A stretch of 64,000 nucleotides of DNA from Bacteroides sp. (lineage in GTDB: Bacteria; Bacteroidota; Bacteroidia; Bacteroidales; Muribaculaceae), in the NCBI GenBank assembly GCA_014802335.1, contig JAAVCL010000021.1, positions 1 through 64,000 of the forward strand. Reading direction: 5' to 3'. The notes under the pieces are model-generated. The model worked only from the letters and a program-made list of their open reading frames with translations. It was not told the DNA's origin and did not search any database. Every line of letters starts with the position of its first letter. Within the stretch, counting starts at the first letter, position 1. Positions 25,317 to 34,448 of the stretch are shown one piece after another. The position numbers were made by a program, and so were the translations under genes.

Positions 25317-26174
25317 ATGGAACACTCTAAAAATACTATTGCTTTCTCCAAAATGCATGGTGCCGGCAACGACTATATTTATATCGATGCCACAAAGCAA
25401 ATCCCCTCTGATTTATCGGATCTTGCCCGTAAAATGAGCGATGTCCATTTTGGCATCGGTTCAGACGGCCTCGTCGCTATTTTAAATTCCGATGTGGCCG
25501 ATTTTCGTATGCGTATGTTTAATTCCGACGGTTCGGAAGCTGAAATGTGTGGTAACGCCACACGTTGCATCGCTAAGTATGTATATGAAAAAGGACTTAC
25601 CGATAAGACAACGATTACTCTTGAAACTCTTGCAGGTGTAAAAATACTTTATCTCTCTGTAAGTAACGGCGTGGTCGATTCAGTTACTGTTGATATGGGT
25701 GCGCCCCAACTTAAGCCGGAACTGGTGCCTGTGTCCTCAGCTAATACGGAGGTCAAAATAGCCGAAATTGAAACAATCGGTAATAAAACCTATAAAATCA
25801 CCGGCGTGAGCATGGGCAATCCCCATGCCGTGATTTTTGTAGATGATATTACTGATGAAATGGTGCTCGAAGAAGGGCCAGTGCTTGAAGTTGCAGAGAT
25901 CTTTCCGCGCAAGGCCAATATTGAATTTGCCAAGGTGATTGACCGCAATAAAATCGAAATGCGTGTTTGGGAACGAGGCACAGGCGAGACCTTTGCATGC
26001 GGCACCGGGGCGTGTGCCACCGCTGTGGCCGGAGTGTTGAACGGACTCACCGACCGAAAAGTTGAACTGAAACTTAAGGGCGGATCTCTATTCATTAATT
26101 GGGATGAAGAGACTGGCCATGTTTTAATGACAGGCCCTGCTGCATTTATTTGCGACGGGGTGTTTTACTTATGA
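25317..26174 (+). CDS. dapF: diaminopimelate epimerase
   Basis: Converts LL- to meso-diaminopimelate for lysine and peptidoglycan synthesis. The 285 residues start with FSKMHGAGNDYIYID. The paired catalytic cysteines are C78 in MCGNATRC and C228 in FACGTGACATA. The start is placed at ATG 25317: an earlier TTG at 25281 would overlap the promoter's -7 box and add residues foreign to the family. dapL follows after 7 nt. Confidence 0.96.
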   Translation: MEHSKNTIAFSKMHGAGNDYIYIDATKQIPSDLSDLARKMSDVHFGIGSDGLVAILNSDVADFRMRMFNSDGSEAEMCGNATRCIAKYVYEKGLTDKTTITLETLAGVKILYLSVSNGVVDSVTVDMGAPQLKPELVPVSSANTEVKIAEIETIGNKTYKITGVSMGNPHAVIFVDDITDEMVLEEGPVLEVAEIFPRKANIEFAKVIDRNKIEMRVWERGTGETFACGTGACATAVAGVLNGLTDRKVELKLKGGSLFINWDEETGHVLMTGPAAFICDGVFYL

Positions 26175-26181
26175 TTTTAAG

Positions 26182-27411
26182 ATGAGAATAAACGATAATT
26201 TTGAAAAAATGCCCGAGTCGTATCTCTTCTCGACCGTGGCTGCCAAACTAAGAAAGTTCCGCGAAGATAATCCCGGTGTAGAGGTCATCAGAATGGATAT
26301 CGGTGATGTCACTCTGCCCATTCCTTCGGCTGCTTTGATTGCGATGCACAAGGCTGTTGATGACATGGCTGATAAAAGCTCTTTTCATGGATATGGTCCC
26401 GAACAAGGATACGATTTTCTCAGAAAGGCTGTTGCCGAAAACGACTATGCCTCCCGCGGAGTGCAAATCACACCTGAAGAAATTTTCATTTCAGACGGTG
26501 CGAAATCAGATCTCGGTAACCTTGGAGACATTTATTCAAAAGACTCTGTGATTGCCGTGGCCGATCCCGGATACCCCGTTTATGTTGATGCTAATGTTAT
26601 TGACGGCAGGGGAGGTGAACTTATAAATGGCAAATGGAGTAACTTTGTTTATTTGGAAGGAAACGAACGCAATGGGTTCAAACCCGAACCCCCTGCGCAA
26701 CATGCCGATGTTATATTCTTATGCTCGCCTTCAAACCCGACAGGGTCTGCGTTCACTCGCAATGAACTTAAGGCCTGGATTGACTATGCTCTTGACAATA
26801 GCGCTCTCATAATCTACGACTCGGCTTATTGTGCGTATATTACTGATAGCGACATTCCTCACTCGATTTACGAGATTGAAGGTGCCCGCAAATGTGCTAT
26901 TGAAGTGCGAAGCTTCTCAAAAACCGCGGGATTCACCGGACTTAGATGTGGTTACACTGTGGTTCCCACCGAACTCACGGGCCTTGATGAAAAGGGTAGG
27001 GAAGTGTCATTGCGTAAGTTGTGGTTAAGACGTCAGACCACCAAGTTTAACGGTGCAAGCTATATAATTCAGCGTGGTGCAGAGGCTCTTTACTCGCCCG
27101 AAGGCAAGCTGGAAGTGAAACAAAATGTTGATTACTACCTTGCCAATGCGCGTCTGATTCGCCAAACTATGAGCAAAGCCGGATTCACTGTGTTCGGTGG
27201 CGAGAATTCTCCTTATATTTGGGTAAAATCTCCATCGGGAGAATCTTCCTGGGATCTGTTCGAGAAACTTCTTCGCGAAGTCAACATTTCCTGTACGCCC
27301 GGCGTAGGATTCGGTGATGCCGGTGAAGGTTACATAAGACTCACAGGATTCAACTCAACTGCCAACACCGAGCTTGCCATGAAAAGGATTATAGCCTTTT
27401 TTAATAAATAA
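26182..27411 (+). CDS. dapL: LL-diaminopimelate aminotransferase
   Basis: PLP enzyme that makes LL-DAP directly from tetrahydrodipicolinate and glutamate, bypassing the succinylase or acetylase branches. The 409 residues match the family. The PLP lysine is K247 in SFSKTAGFTG. Other class I aminotransferase marks are SPSNPTGSAFT and DSAYCAYI, and the DapL-type N-terminus is FEKMPESYLFSTVAAK. It is encoded directly after dapF, so consecutive steps are coupled. A terminator follows. Confidence 0.95.
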   Translation: MRINDNFEKMPESYLFSTVAAKLRKFREDNPGVEVIRMDIGDVTLPIPSAALIAMHKAVDDMADKSSFHGYGPEQGYDFLRKAVAENDYASRGVQITPEEIFISDGAKSDLGNLGDIYSKDSVIAVADPGYPVYVDANVIDGRGGELINGKWSNFVYLEGNERNGFKPEPPAQHADVIFLCSPSNPTGSAFTRNELKAWIDYALDNSALIIYDSAYCAYITDSDIPHSIYEIEGARKCAIEVRSFSKTAGFTGLRCGYTVVPTELTGLDEKGREVSLRKLWLRRQTTKFNGASYIIQRGAEALYSPEGKLEVKQNVDYYLANARLIRQTMSKAGFTVFGGENSPYIWVKSPSGESSWDLFEKLLREVNISCTPGVGFGDAGEGYIRLTGFNSTANTELAMKRIIAFFNK

Positions 27412-27414
27412 TGA

Positions 27415-27443
27415 TAAAAAGGGGGGCAATAGCCTCCCTTTTA
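27415..27443 (+). terminator. terminator after dapL
   Basis: AAAAGGGGGG pairs with CCTCCCTTTT around the loop CAATAG, with one G-U wobble. Confidence 0.8.
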
Positions 27444-27485
27444 CAATTGAAAACAATTACTCTGTAATTATATATCAGAATAAAT

Positions 27486-29675
27486 ATGTCAAATCTGAGA
27501 ACTAAAAGTGTAGAGGAGGCTTCTGCCCGCAAAGCAGTGAAGGTGGAACTTCCTAAAGAGAGAGTGGAGGCTTATTACGGTAAGCAGGTATTTAATCGTC
27601 AGAGAATGTTCGAATATCTTCCGAAAGATACATACGAATCTCTTGTAGATGCTATTGACAATCGCAAAACACTGAGCCGTGAACTGGCCGACAGCGTCGC
27701 TGAAGGCATGAAACGTTGGGCTCTTGATAATGGAGCAAGACACTATACTCATTGGTTCCATCCTCTCACCGGAAGCACCGCCGAAAAACATGATGCATTT
27801 ATCGAACACGATGGAAAGGGTGGCGTAGTGGAAAAATTCTCCGGCAAGCTTCTTGTGCAGCAGGAACCCGATGCATCCTCTTTCCCGAACGGTGGTATCC
27901 GAAACACTTTCGAGGCGCGTGGTTATTCTGCCTGGGATATATCCTCTCCTGCATTCATTGTTGATAATACTCTCTGTATCCCGACGGTGTTTGTGTCTTA
28001 TACAGGTGAAAGCCTCGATTATAAAACCCCTCTGCTCCGCTCGCTTAACAGTCTTGACAAAGCTGCAACCCGCGTGGCCCGTTTCTTTATCCCTGATGTG
28101 AAGCACGTTACGTGTAATCTGGGTTGGGAACAAGAATATTTCCTTGTTGACGAAGCGCTCTATGCTGCCCGCCCCGACCTTGTAATGACCGGACGTACTC
28201 TTATGGGGCACGAGTCTGCGAAAAATCAACAGCTTGAAGATCACTACTTCGGTTCTATTCCCAGTCGCGTCGAGGCCTTTATGCTGGATCTCGAACTTGA
28301 GTGTCACAAGCTTGGTATCCCGGCCAAGACCCGACACAACGAAGTCGCTCCCAATCAGTTTGAACTTGCCCCTATTTTTGAAGAGGCAAATCTTGCCAAC
28401 GATCATAACCTGCTTCTGATGTCGGTGATGGAGGAAGTGGCACGACGTCATAATTTCCGTGTTCTTCTTCACGAAAAACCTTTCGCCGGAATAAATGGTT
28501 CGGGTAAACACAACAACTGGAGTTTAGGCACTGACTCGGGTGTGCTTCTTTTTGCCCCCGGAAAGAACGAACGAGATAATTTCAGATTTGTTACCTTTGT
28601 TGCAAATGTCATGGCTGCTGTTCATAAACATAACGGTCTGCTCAAGGCATCAATAATGAATGCAACTAATGCGCATCGTCTTGGTGCAAATGAAGCTCCT
28701 CCGGCCATTATCTCTATGTTCCTCGGGTCGGCCGTGTCGGCTATTCTTGATAAAGTGGAACAGGCCGACGATATTAATAAAATCACCATTGACGGTAAGG
28801 AAACCATTCGTCTTGATATTGCTCAGATTCCGGAACTCACATTGGATAACACCGACCGTAATCGTACAAGTCCTTTTGCATTTACCGGTAACAGATTTGA
28901 ATATCGTGCTGTCGGTTCTTCTGCCAATAACGCCTCGGCTCTAATTGCACTCAACGCTGCGGTTGCAAATCAGCTTAACGAATTTGCTGAAGTTGTTGAA
29001 AAATGTGTGGCCGACGGAATGGATAGGGATCTTGCAATTCTGCAGGAAGTAAAGAAACTTATCCGTGAGTCGCGCCCTATTCACTTTGACGGCAACGGAT
29101 ACAGTGAAGAGTGGAAACAGGAAGCAGCAAAACGCGGACTCGATGTGGAAACTTCCGCACCATTAATGTATGACAGATATATGGATGAAGCATCAGTTAA
29201 AATGTTTGAAAAAACCGGTGTTCTCTCCAAAAAGGAAATCGAAGCCCGCAACGAAGTGAAATGGGAGATGTATACCAAGAAGATTCAGATTGAGAGTCGA
29301 GTGCTTGGCGATCTCGCAATCAATCACATCATCCCGGCAGCCGTTCGTTATCAGTCTGTATTGCTCGACAATGTTTTCAAGATTCAGCAGCTCTTCAAGG
29401 GTGCCAAAGCCGATGCCATTTCTTCTCAGGACCTTGCAAATATTGAGGCTATCTCAGATCATGTTTCTGTGATAAAAACAAGTGTTGAAAGCATGATTAA
29501 CGCCCGTAAGCGAGCTAATCATATCGACAATGAGCGCCTTAAAGCCATTGCATATCACGATGATGTGGTGCCATATATGGAAGACATTCGTTATCATATT
29601 GACAAGCTCGAACTTATGGTTGATAACGAGATATGGCCCCTCCCCAAATATCGCGAGCTCCTGTTCATCCGTTAA
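27486..29675 (+). CDS. glnN: type III glutamine synthetase
   Basis: ATP-dependent ammonia assimilation into glutamine. At 729 aa it is the large GSIII form common in Bacteroidetes, unlike the ~470-aa GSI. Conserved catalytic stretches are TRHNEVAPNQFELAPIFE around residue 280 and GINGSGKHNNWSLGTD around 340. RTSPFAFTGNRFEYRAVGSS is also conserved. It is a single gene between a dapL terminator and its own terminator. With the urease cluster elsewhere in the window it is the obvious sink for released ammonia, although they are not co-transcribed. Confidence 0.96.
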   Translation: MSNLRTKSVEEASARKAVKVELPKERVEAYYGKQVFNRQRMFEYLPKDTYESLVDAIDNRKTLSRELADSVAEGMKRWALDNGARHYTHWFHPLTGSTAEKHDAFIEHDGKGGVVEKFSGKLLVQQEPDASSFPNGGIRNTFEARGYSAWDISSPAFIVDNTLCIPTVFVSYTGESLDYKTPLLRSLNSLDKAATRVARFFIPDVKHVTCNLGWEQEYFLVDEALYAARPDLVMTGRTLMGHESAKNQQLEDHYFGSIPSRVEAFMLDLELECHKLGIPAKTRHNEVAPNQFELAPIFEEANLANDHNLLLMSVMEEVARRHNFRVLLHEKPFAGINGSGKHNNWSLGTDSGVLLFAPGKNERDNFRFVTFVANVMAAVHKHNGLLKASIMNATNAHRLGANEAPPAIISMFLGSAVSAILDKVEQADDINKITIDGKETIRLDIAQIPELTLDNTDRNRTSPFAFTGNRFEYRAVGSSANNASALIALNAAVANQLNEFAEVVEKCVADGMDRDLAILQEVKKLIRESRPIHFDGNGYSEEWKQEAAKRGLDVETSAPLMYDRYMDEASVKMFEKTGVLSKKEIEARNEVKWEMYTKKIQIESRVLGDLAINHIIPAAVRYQSVLLDNVFKIQQLFKGAKADAISSQDLANIEAISDHVSVIKTSVESMINARKRANHIDNERLKAIAYHDDVVPYMEDIRYHIDKLELMVDNEIWPLPKYRELLFIR

Positions 29676-29771
29676 GGATAAATAATACGCTTCCGGTAAA
29701 TATCGTGTAACCAAAATCCGGTTTGCCGCTATGCTACCCAACCGGATCCCCCCTTTTGAACTAAATATGCC

Positions 29772-29812
29772 AAAGAGTCTTGAAAATCATTGATTTTCAA
29801 GACTCTTTATTT
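29772..29812 (+). terminator. intrinsic terminator after glnN
   Basis: AAAGAGTCTTGAAAATCA (29772-29789) and TGATTTTCAAGACTCTTT (29791-29808) form an almost loopless 18-bp palindrome followed by ATTTTT. Confidence 0.85.
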
Positions 29813-29986
29813 TTAACTCACTTATTGGCTTGCATAAATATCATCTGAATATTATATAGACTAATATGCTCCGAAATTCGTTATAAATTTGAAGATAAGT
29901 TATAAAACTTTGATGCAGGGGGTGCTTAAACTGAAAAATTGTAATAGTAAGCGGTAATCTACAATCTTTCTTTGTTACTATAAAAA

Positions 29987-30661
29987 ATGAGTTATGACAA
30001 AATATCATCAGGAATCAATAGCCAAGAAAAAGGCATCAATAGAGTGTTGGAAGAAGCAGCCGCTGAGTCCAGAAGAATATCGCTTTCAATTCAAGAAGTT
30101 GCGGGAACAACGTCTTGCAAGGGAGTCCAAATCCATGGGCTAAAACAATGGGCTATTAAGAATCAGGTTTGGATATCTGATCTAACCGAATTGGGTGAGT
30201 TTTCTGATCGAGGATCGGAAAACGAGGTTTATATGGATTCATTTCATGAGGTTGTGAATAAACTTAATGACTTCCGATATGCCGATGATAATTTGGAACC
30301 TTTCTTTCAGAGAGTAAATATTCACAATCGATTATTCCCCGATTGTTCTAATGTCCTCAAGGGTTTTGCCGACAACCAAGATGGTAAAATATGTGCAGTA
30401 CTCGAGCAACCGTTCATTCGAGCTGATCGGGAAGCCTCAATTGAGGAAGTATCTGGAGAATTAGCCCTTATGGGTTTTACTCCGATGTGTGATGGCGAAT
30501 ACTTCACTAATGGTGAGATTGATATCTTTGACGCTCTCCCTAACAATGTGCTTCACGGGATAGATGGAAATCTATTCTTTATTGATACTATTTGTCTTCC
30601 CTCTAATGATAATTATTTAGATATTTACAAATCACTATCTCCTAATTGGCAAAGCTCTTAG
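29987..30661 (+). CDS. kinase-like domain protein (polyvalent-protein kinase type), N-terminus uncertain
   Basis: From about residue 70 onward this 224-aa frame resembles a small kinase-like domain found in Bacteroidetes accessory and polyvalent proteins: GSENEVY (nucleotide loop-like), VVNKLND (candidate ATP-binding Lys), ICAVLEQPFI (hinge-like), DIFDALPNNVL (catalytic-loop-like Asp/Asn) and LFFIDTI (metal-binding Asp). This assignment is pattern recognition, not a search. The first ~48 residues look unlike protein. A competing frame at 29994-30143 has better composition, so the gene may carry a frameshift near 30140. It stands alone. Confidence 0.55.
   Translation: MSYDKISSGINSQEKGINRVLEEAAAESRRISLSIQEVAGTTSCKGVQIHGLKQWAIKNQVWISDLTELGEFSDRGSENEVYMDSFHEVVNKLNDFRYADDNLEPFFQRVNIHNRLFPDCSNVLKGFADNQDGKICAVLEQPFIRADREASIEEVSGELALMGFTPMCDGEYFTNGEIDIFDALPNNVLHGIDGNLFFIDTICLPSNDNYLDIYKSLSPNWQSS
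29994..30143 (+). other. alternative N-terminal frame of the kinase-like gene
   Basis: ATG 29994 opens a 49-codon frame ending at TAA 30141-30143. The product is basic and helical in character (AKKKASIECWKKQPLSPEEY, then FKKLREQRLARESKSMG). A -1 shift at GGGCTAAAA would run it into the main frame as ...KSMG-LKQWAIKNQ. It may be the true N-terminus of a frameshifted gene, or a short overlapping ORF. Confidence 0.4.
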
Positions 30662-30744
30662 AGATGCTCTTATTATAAAGTCGTTTTTTTTGAAGGATTA
30701 TCCTTAGGCACATTATCAATCCCACTACCATTGAGCATTATTCA

Positions 30745-30762
30745 GACATGGCACGCCATGTC
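30745..30762. repeat. palindromic repeat, A/T variant
   Basis: GACATGGCACGCCATGTC, a single copy between the convergent kinase-like and Dus genes, followed by CCTACATT as at other sites. Confidence 0.8.
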
Positions 30763-30802
30763 CCTACATTGCCGATGGAATTTCCCTCATCTTGGATGGG
30801 TC

Positions 30803-31732
30803 TTAGTATATTAAAGCCACGGCAGAATGATATTTGGCGAGATTAGAAGCCTTCTTAATCGCTTTCCAAGCCTTCCTTCCGATCTCTTCCTCAGCGTATT
30901 CCCAGAAGGGCTTTATTTTAGATAATATCTGAGCTTCTCCACAGAGTGTTGAACTGTAATGGTTAAGTAGCAAATTATGGAATTTCAGCATTTTTTCTAT
31001 TCTTTCATCCCGGCTCCATGTTCTTCCTTCTTGCCATTCAGACACCAACGAGGGGCGACCCAGAACTCCGCGTGCTGTCATGGTCCCATAAATTTCAGGA
31101 TACTTGCTTATGATATTGTCGATGTCTTCCGGGGTCTTCAATTCTCCATTAAACACCACCGGATTCCGACTTGTGGAAAGCAATTTTTCAAACTCATCAA
31201 GATGAAGTTCACCACCATATTGCTGACGGGCCACTCGGGGATGGACATCGACATGTCGAAGTGACAGACCATTGAGAACATCAATCACATTTCCCCATTC
31301 CGCGGGATCTTCAAAACCAAGCCGCATTTTTACTGAATAGGAGAGTGAGGGATATTTACTAAGCGTATCTGCCAGTTTTGAGATTTCTTCTTGATTCTTA
31401 AGGAAACCGGCTCCTCTTCCTTTTCCGGTCTGCAATGGGAACGGACACCCCATGTTCAGATTCACGCGCTCTGCACCAGCCTTTGAAAGTTCGCCAAGTA
31501 AAACTTCAAGCTCACCCATATCGCGGAAGATTACCTGCGGTTCAAGATCAAGACCGGAATTCAAATCAGATGTATAATCACGTAAATCTTGTTTTCTGAG
31601 GCTGCCGTGATCACACCTTATAAAGGGGGTGAAGTATTTATTGTTACCTCCATAAACTTCTTCATGAAAATGACGCCATGCTGCATCAGTATGCCCTTGA
31701 ACGGGTGCAATTAATATTTTTTTATTCTTCAT
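30803..31732 (-). CDS. tRNA-dihydrouridine synthase family protein
   Basis: A 309-aa FMN-dependent TIM-barrel protein of the Dus family, which reduces uridines in tRNA. The N-terminal APVQGHTDAAWR binds FMN. LNMGCPFPLQTGKGRGAGFL contains the catalytic Cys and the Lys/Arg-rich loop, and SVKMRLGF and VHPRVARQQY are the later conserved blocks. MTARGVLGRPSL forms the phosphate site. Subfamily (A, B or C) cannot be fixed; it is somewhat divergent and shorter than DusB. The small membrane protein gene lies 3 nt upstream on the same strand. Confidence 0.88.
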   Translation of the reverse strand: MKNKKILIAPVQGHTDAAWRHFHEEVYGGNNKYFTPFIRCDHGSLRKQDLRDYTSDLNSGLDLEPQVIFRDMGELEVLLGELSKAGAERVNLNMGCPFPLQTGKGRGAGFLKNQEEISKLADTLSKYPSLSYSVKMRLGFEDPAEWGNVIDVLNGLSLRHVDVHPRVARQQYGGELHLDEFEKLLSTSRNPVVFNGELKTPEDIDNIISKYPEIYGTMTARGVLGRPSLVSEWQEGRTWSRDERIEKMLKFHNLLLNHYSSTLCGEAQILSKIKPFWEYAEEEIGRKAWKAIKKASNLAKYHSAVALIY

Positions 31733-31735
31733 TTT

Positions 31736-32113
31736 CTATTTAGTCGGTATAAAAGTGAAGCCAACTGCAGCCATAAGGCATAAGAAAGCTGCCACGTGAT
31801 TCCAATGTAATTTCTCTCCTTGAAACATCCACATCGCGATAACGGTAAAAACTGTTAAGGAGATGACTTCCTGAATAATTTTGAGTTGAAACAAACTGAA
31901 TGGTCCGCCATTTTCGCGAAAACCTATCCGGTTGGCCGGAATCATGAAACAATATTCGATTAATGCGAGGCCCCACGATAGCAAAATCACTCCAATCAGA
32001 GGCCAAGACTTGATGTGGCCCGCTTGCTGCAATTTCAAATGCCCATACCATGCGATGGTCATAAATACATTTGAAATAATAAGCAGAACTACGGTGATGA
32101 TTATACTCTTCAT
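31736..32113 (-). CDS. small four-helix membrane protein, DUF486/DMT-like
   Basis: A 125-aa protein with four predicted transmembrane helices (about 4-21, 38-57, 79-96 and 106-122). WYGHLKLQ and ALIEYCFMIPANRIG are characteristic of the DUF486 group, distantly related to small drug/metabolite transporters. The transported substrate is unknown. It is probably co-transcribed with the downstream Dus-family gene, 3 nt away. Confidence 0.8.
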   Translation of the reverse strand: MKSIIITVVLLIISNVFMTIAWYGHLKLQQAGHIKSWPLIGVILLSWGLALIEYCFMIPANRIGFRENGGPFSLFQLKIIQEVISLTVFTVIAMWMFQGEKLHWNHVAAFLCLMAAVGFTFIPTK

Positions 32114-32238
32114 CAGTTCAATTCATTTAGATAATCCGAACTATCATTTTAGACTACAAAATTAGTTATAAATTTTAGTTTGCTGTTAATACGAAGTAAA
32201 AAATCCTTTTCTAATAAGGAATTTTAAAAAATTTTGCC

Positions 32239-32246
32239 TATTTTTG
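32239..32246 (+). promoter_or_regulatory. candidate -7 element of the flavodiiron gene
   Basis: TATTTTTG matches TAnnTTTG, about 28 nt before the ATG. No TTTG is found at the expected distance upstream. Confidence 0.4.
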
Positions 32247-32274
32247 TAGTGCATGAGTAAAAATCTTTCTTGAT

Positions 32275-33474
32275 ATGAACATTAAAGAAATTACGCGTAA
32301 CATCTTTTACTGCGGGGTTAACGACCGCGTAACAGAGAAATTTGAAAATCTATGGCCCTTGCCTTATGGGGTTAGTTATAATTCTTATGTTATTGTAGGA
32401 AGTGAAAAGACCGTTCTGGTTGATACAGTCCGTGTTGATGAAGTCAGGGAGTTTATTGAAAACCTGCGTCTCACCGTGGGTGACCGCAAAATCGACTATC
32501 TTCTTGTGAATCACATGGAACCCGACCACACAGGCTCCGTTCCATTGATTCTTAAGGAATATCCCGATTTGAAAATTATCGGTAATGCCCAGACCATCGG
32601 TATGCTCAAAGGCTTTTACCATATAGATGACGACAGCTGCTATCATGAAGTGAAGGATGGTGATTCTCTCGATCTCGGTGATCGTGTAATTACCTTCCAC
32701 CTTACACCCATGATACATTGGCCCGAAACCATGATGTGTTACGTGCCCGATGTGAAGGTTCTGTTCTCCGGCGATGCCTTCGGAACTTTCGGGGCCTTGA
32801 ACGGGGGTGTGGTCGACTCGGAAATGGAGACTGATTTCTATTTCCCTGAAATGTATCGTTACTATACAAACATTGTTGGCAAGTATGGTAAATTCGTGCA
32901 AAGGGCTCTTCAGAAACTCAAAACCTTTGAACTCGAATATATATGTTCCACTCACGGACCTGTCTGGCATGACAGAATATCCGAAGTTGTCGATCTCGTT
33001 GACCGCTTGTCGGCATATCGTTCGGAACCCGGAGTAACTATCATTTACGGCTCAATGTATGGCAACACGGCGGAGGTGGCTGAAGTCGTTGCTCGCAGGT
33101 TAGCGGAAAAAGGTATTAAAAATATAAAAGTGCATAATGCTGCCCATTCCGAAATGTCTGATATGATTTCAGATGCTTTCAGATATGAAGGATTGGTTGT
33201 GGGAAGCGCCACATATTCCATGAGACTGTTCCCCCCGGTTGAAACCTTTATGAATGCAATGGAAACACGTGAGATTAAAGGCAAGGTGTTCGCAACGTTC
33301 GGTGGTTATACATGGGCAAAAGGGGCGGTAGTCGCTAAATTGCAGGAATATGCCGACAGAATGAAAATGCCGGTGGTTGCTTCGATGATGCTTAAGCAGA
33401 CCCTTGACAATGCCTCGAGAATGGAGGCGAATCAGCTGGCTGATGCAGTTGCCGATGCCCTGACATTAAACTAA
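32275..33474 (+). CDS. fprA: flavodiiron protein (O2/NO reductase)
   Basis: A 399-aa A-type flavodiiron protein that reduces O2 to water and/or NO to N2O, protecting an anaerobe. The N-terminal beta-lactamase-like domain has diiron ligands in NHMEPDH (H80, E82, D84, H85), SGDAFGTFG and STHGPVWH. The C-terminal flavodoxin domain begins near residue 255 with IIYGSMYGNTAEVAE (FMN phosphate loop) and has FGGYTWAKGA. No rubredoxin domain is fused. It is a single gene between minus-strand dus and a lipoprotein gene. Confidence 0.94.
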   Translation: MNIKEITRNIFYCGVNDRVTEKFENLWPLPYGVSYNSYVIVGSEKTVLVDTVRVDEVREFIENLRLTVGDRKIDYLLVNHMEPDHTGSVPLILKEYPDLKIIGNAQTIGMLKGFYHIDDDSCYHEVKDGDSLDLGDRVITFHLTPMIHWPETMMCYVPDVKVLFSGDAFGTFGALNGGVVDSEMETDFYFPEMYRYYTNIVGKYGKFVQRALQKLKTFELEYICSTHGPVWHDRISEVVDLVDRLSAYRSEPGVTIIYGSMYGNTAEVAEVVARRLAEKGIKNIKVHNAAHSEMSDMISDAFRYEGLVVGSATYSMRLFPPVETFMNAMETREIKGKVFATFGGYTWAKGAVVAKLQEYADRMKMPVVASMMLKQTLDNASRMEANQLADAVADALTLN

Positions 33475-33577
33475 TGTAAAGGGCTTGTCAGATATTATCG
33501 TTACTTGTTTTTTTGTTTAGCCAACTTTTTGATGTAAAAAATGTTATAAAAGCATATAATAGTTAAAAAGGAAAGTT

Positions 33578-34063
33578 ATGAAAAAAACAATTTATCTTGC
33601 AAGTGCGGCTTTAGCACTCATATCCCTTGCTTCTTGTTCGGGCAATAAAAGTTGCAATGGTGAAAAATGTAATAAAGTAGACGATATGCTCTATACCGGT
33701 GTGCTTCCGGCTGCCGACTGCGATGGGATCCGTTATACGCTCAAACTTGATTATGATGACGATAAAAACAATCTCGAAGGTGATTATAATCTCGTAGAAA
33801 CGTATCTTCAGGCTGATACTGTTAATAAAGTGAATGGAATTAACGGTGACATAAGCTTCAAATCTGAAGGTGACTTCACAGTTGTGGAGCAGAACGGAAA
33901 GAAATATCTGAAACTTGTTAAGGATGCTAAGGATTCAAATCCGCAGGCAACTCCCGACTTTTACTTTGAAGTGTCAAGCGATTCTACATTGACTATGGTT
34001 AACTCTCAGCTTGAGGCCGCTCCAGACACATTGCTCAATTACACACTTAAGCTCGTTAAGTAA
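33578..34063 (+). CDS. NlpE-like lipoprotein
   Basis: A 161-aa lipoprotein with a signal peptide ending in the lipobox SLASC (lipidated C20). The mature N-terminus has two Cys (SCNGEKCNK), then YTGVLPAADCDGIRYTLKL, which resembles the N-terminal domain of NlpE, a copper- and surface-sensing outer membrane lipoprotein of other bacteria. Function here is inferred only from that resemblance. It follows the flavodiiron gene by ~100 nt and ends at a terminator. Confidence 0.82.
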   Translation: MKKTIYLASAALALISLASCSGNKSCNGEKCNKVDDMLYTGVLPAADCDGIRYTLKLDYDDDKNNLEGDYNLVETYLQADTVNKVNGINGDISFKSEGDFTVVEQNGKKYLKLVKDAKDSNPQATPDFYFEVSSDSTLTMVNSQLEAAPDTLLNYTLKLVK

Positions 34064-34106
34064 GAGAAAAAATTACGTATTATTCAGATTAAAACTTGAT
34101 TATGAT

Positions 34107-34140
34107 AAAGGTGACTATAGCACGGTTATAGTCACCTTTT
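34107..34140 (+). terminator. terminator after the NlpE-like gene
   Basis: AAAGGTGACTATA (34107-34119) and TATAGTCACCTTT (34127-34139) form a perfect 13-bp stem with a 7-base loop. Confidence 0.85.
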
Positions 34141-34227
34141 CTCAAATTAAAACCTTTGCGTATATAGTCATTGGACCGGGAGGTGGTGTCTGAATCAAAA
34201 ATAACTATGCCCGCGGATTCAATTGTT

Positions 34228-34421
34228 AAGTAGCAACGAATAATTAATCGATATATGTTAAACAAAGTAGTTAGGAATATCTTGAACGCTAAAACTCGTT
34301 CTTTTTGGCATATTTTGCTTTGTCATTCAGTTGCATACTAAAGTATGCTCCTTCATTCCGCAGCAAAATATGCTCAAAAATAACTTCGTTTTATCTGTTC
34401 ATTAATTATTCGTAGCTACTT
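34228..34421. repeat. 194-bp MITE-like imperfect inverted repeat
   Basis: The ends are 21-base inverted repeats: AAGTAGCAACGAATAATTAAT at 34228-34248 against 34401-34421 with one mismatch. Inside, GCATATTTTGCT (34308-34319) pairs perfectly with AGCAAAATATGC (34362-34373) around a central palindrome GCATACTAAAGTATGC (34333-34348). No ORF lies inside. The TTAAGTAGC tip also occurs at the ends of the ~70-bp modules. It lies just before the pyruvyltransferase gene. Confidence 0.75.
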
Positions 34422-34448
34422 AAAAGGGAATTTCACAAGAAATCATAT

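Noticed and set aside
27489-28511. Long minus-strand ORF (340 codons) opposite glnN
   Set aside because: It lies wholly antisense to a certain gene; composition and absence of motifs mark it as a shadow of biased codon use.
34011-34193. 60-codon ORF overlapping the end of the NlpE-like gene
   Set aside because: It runs through the terminator hairpin and has no family features.
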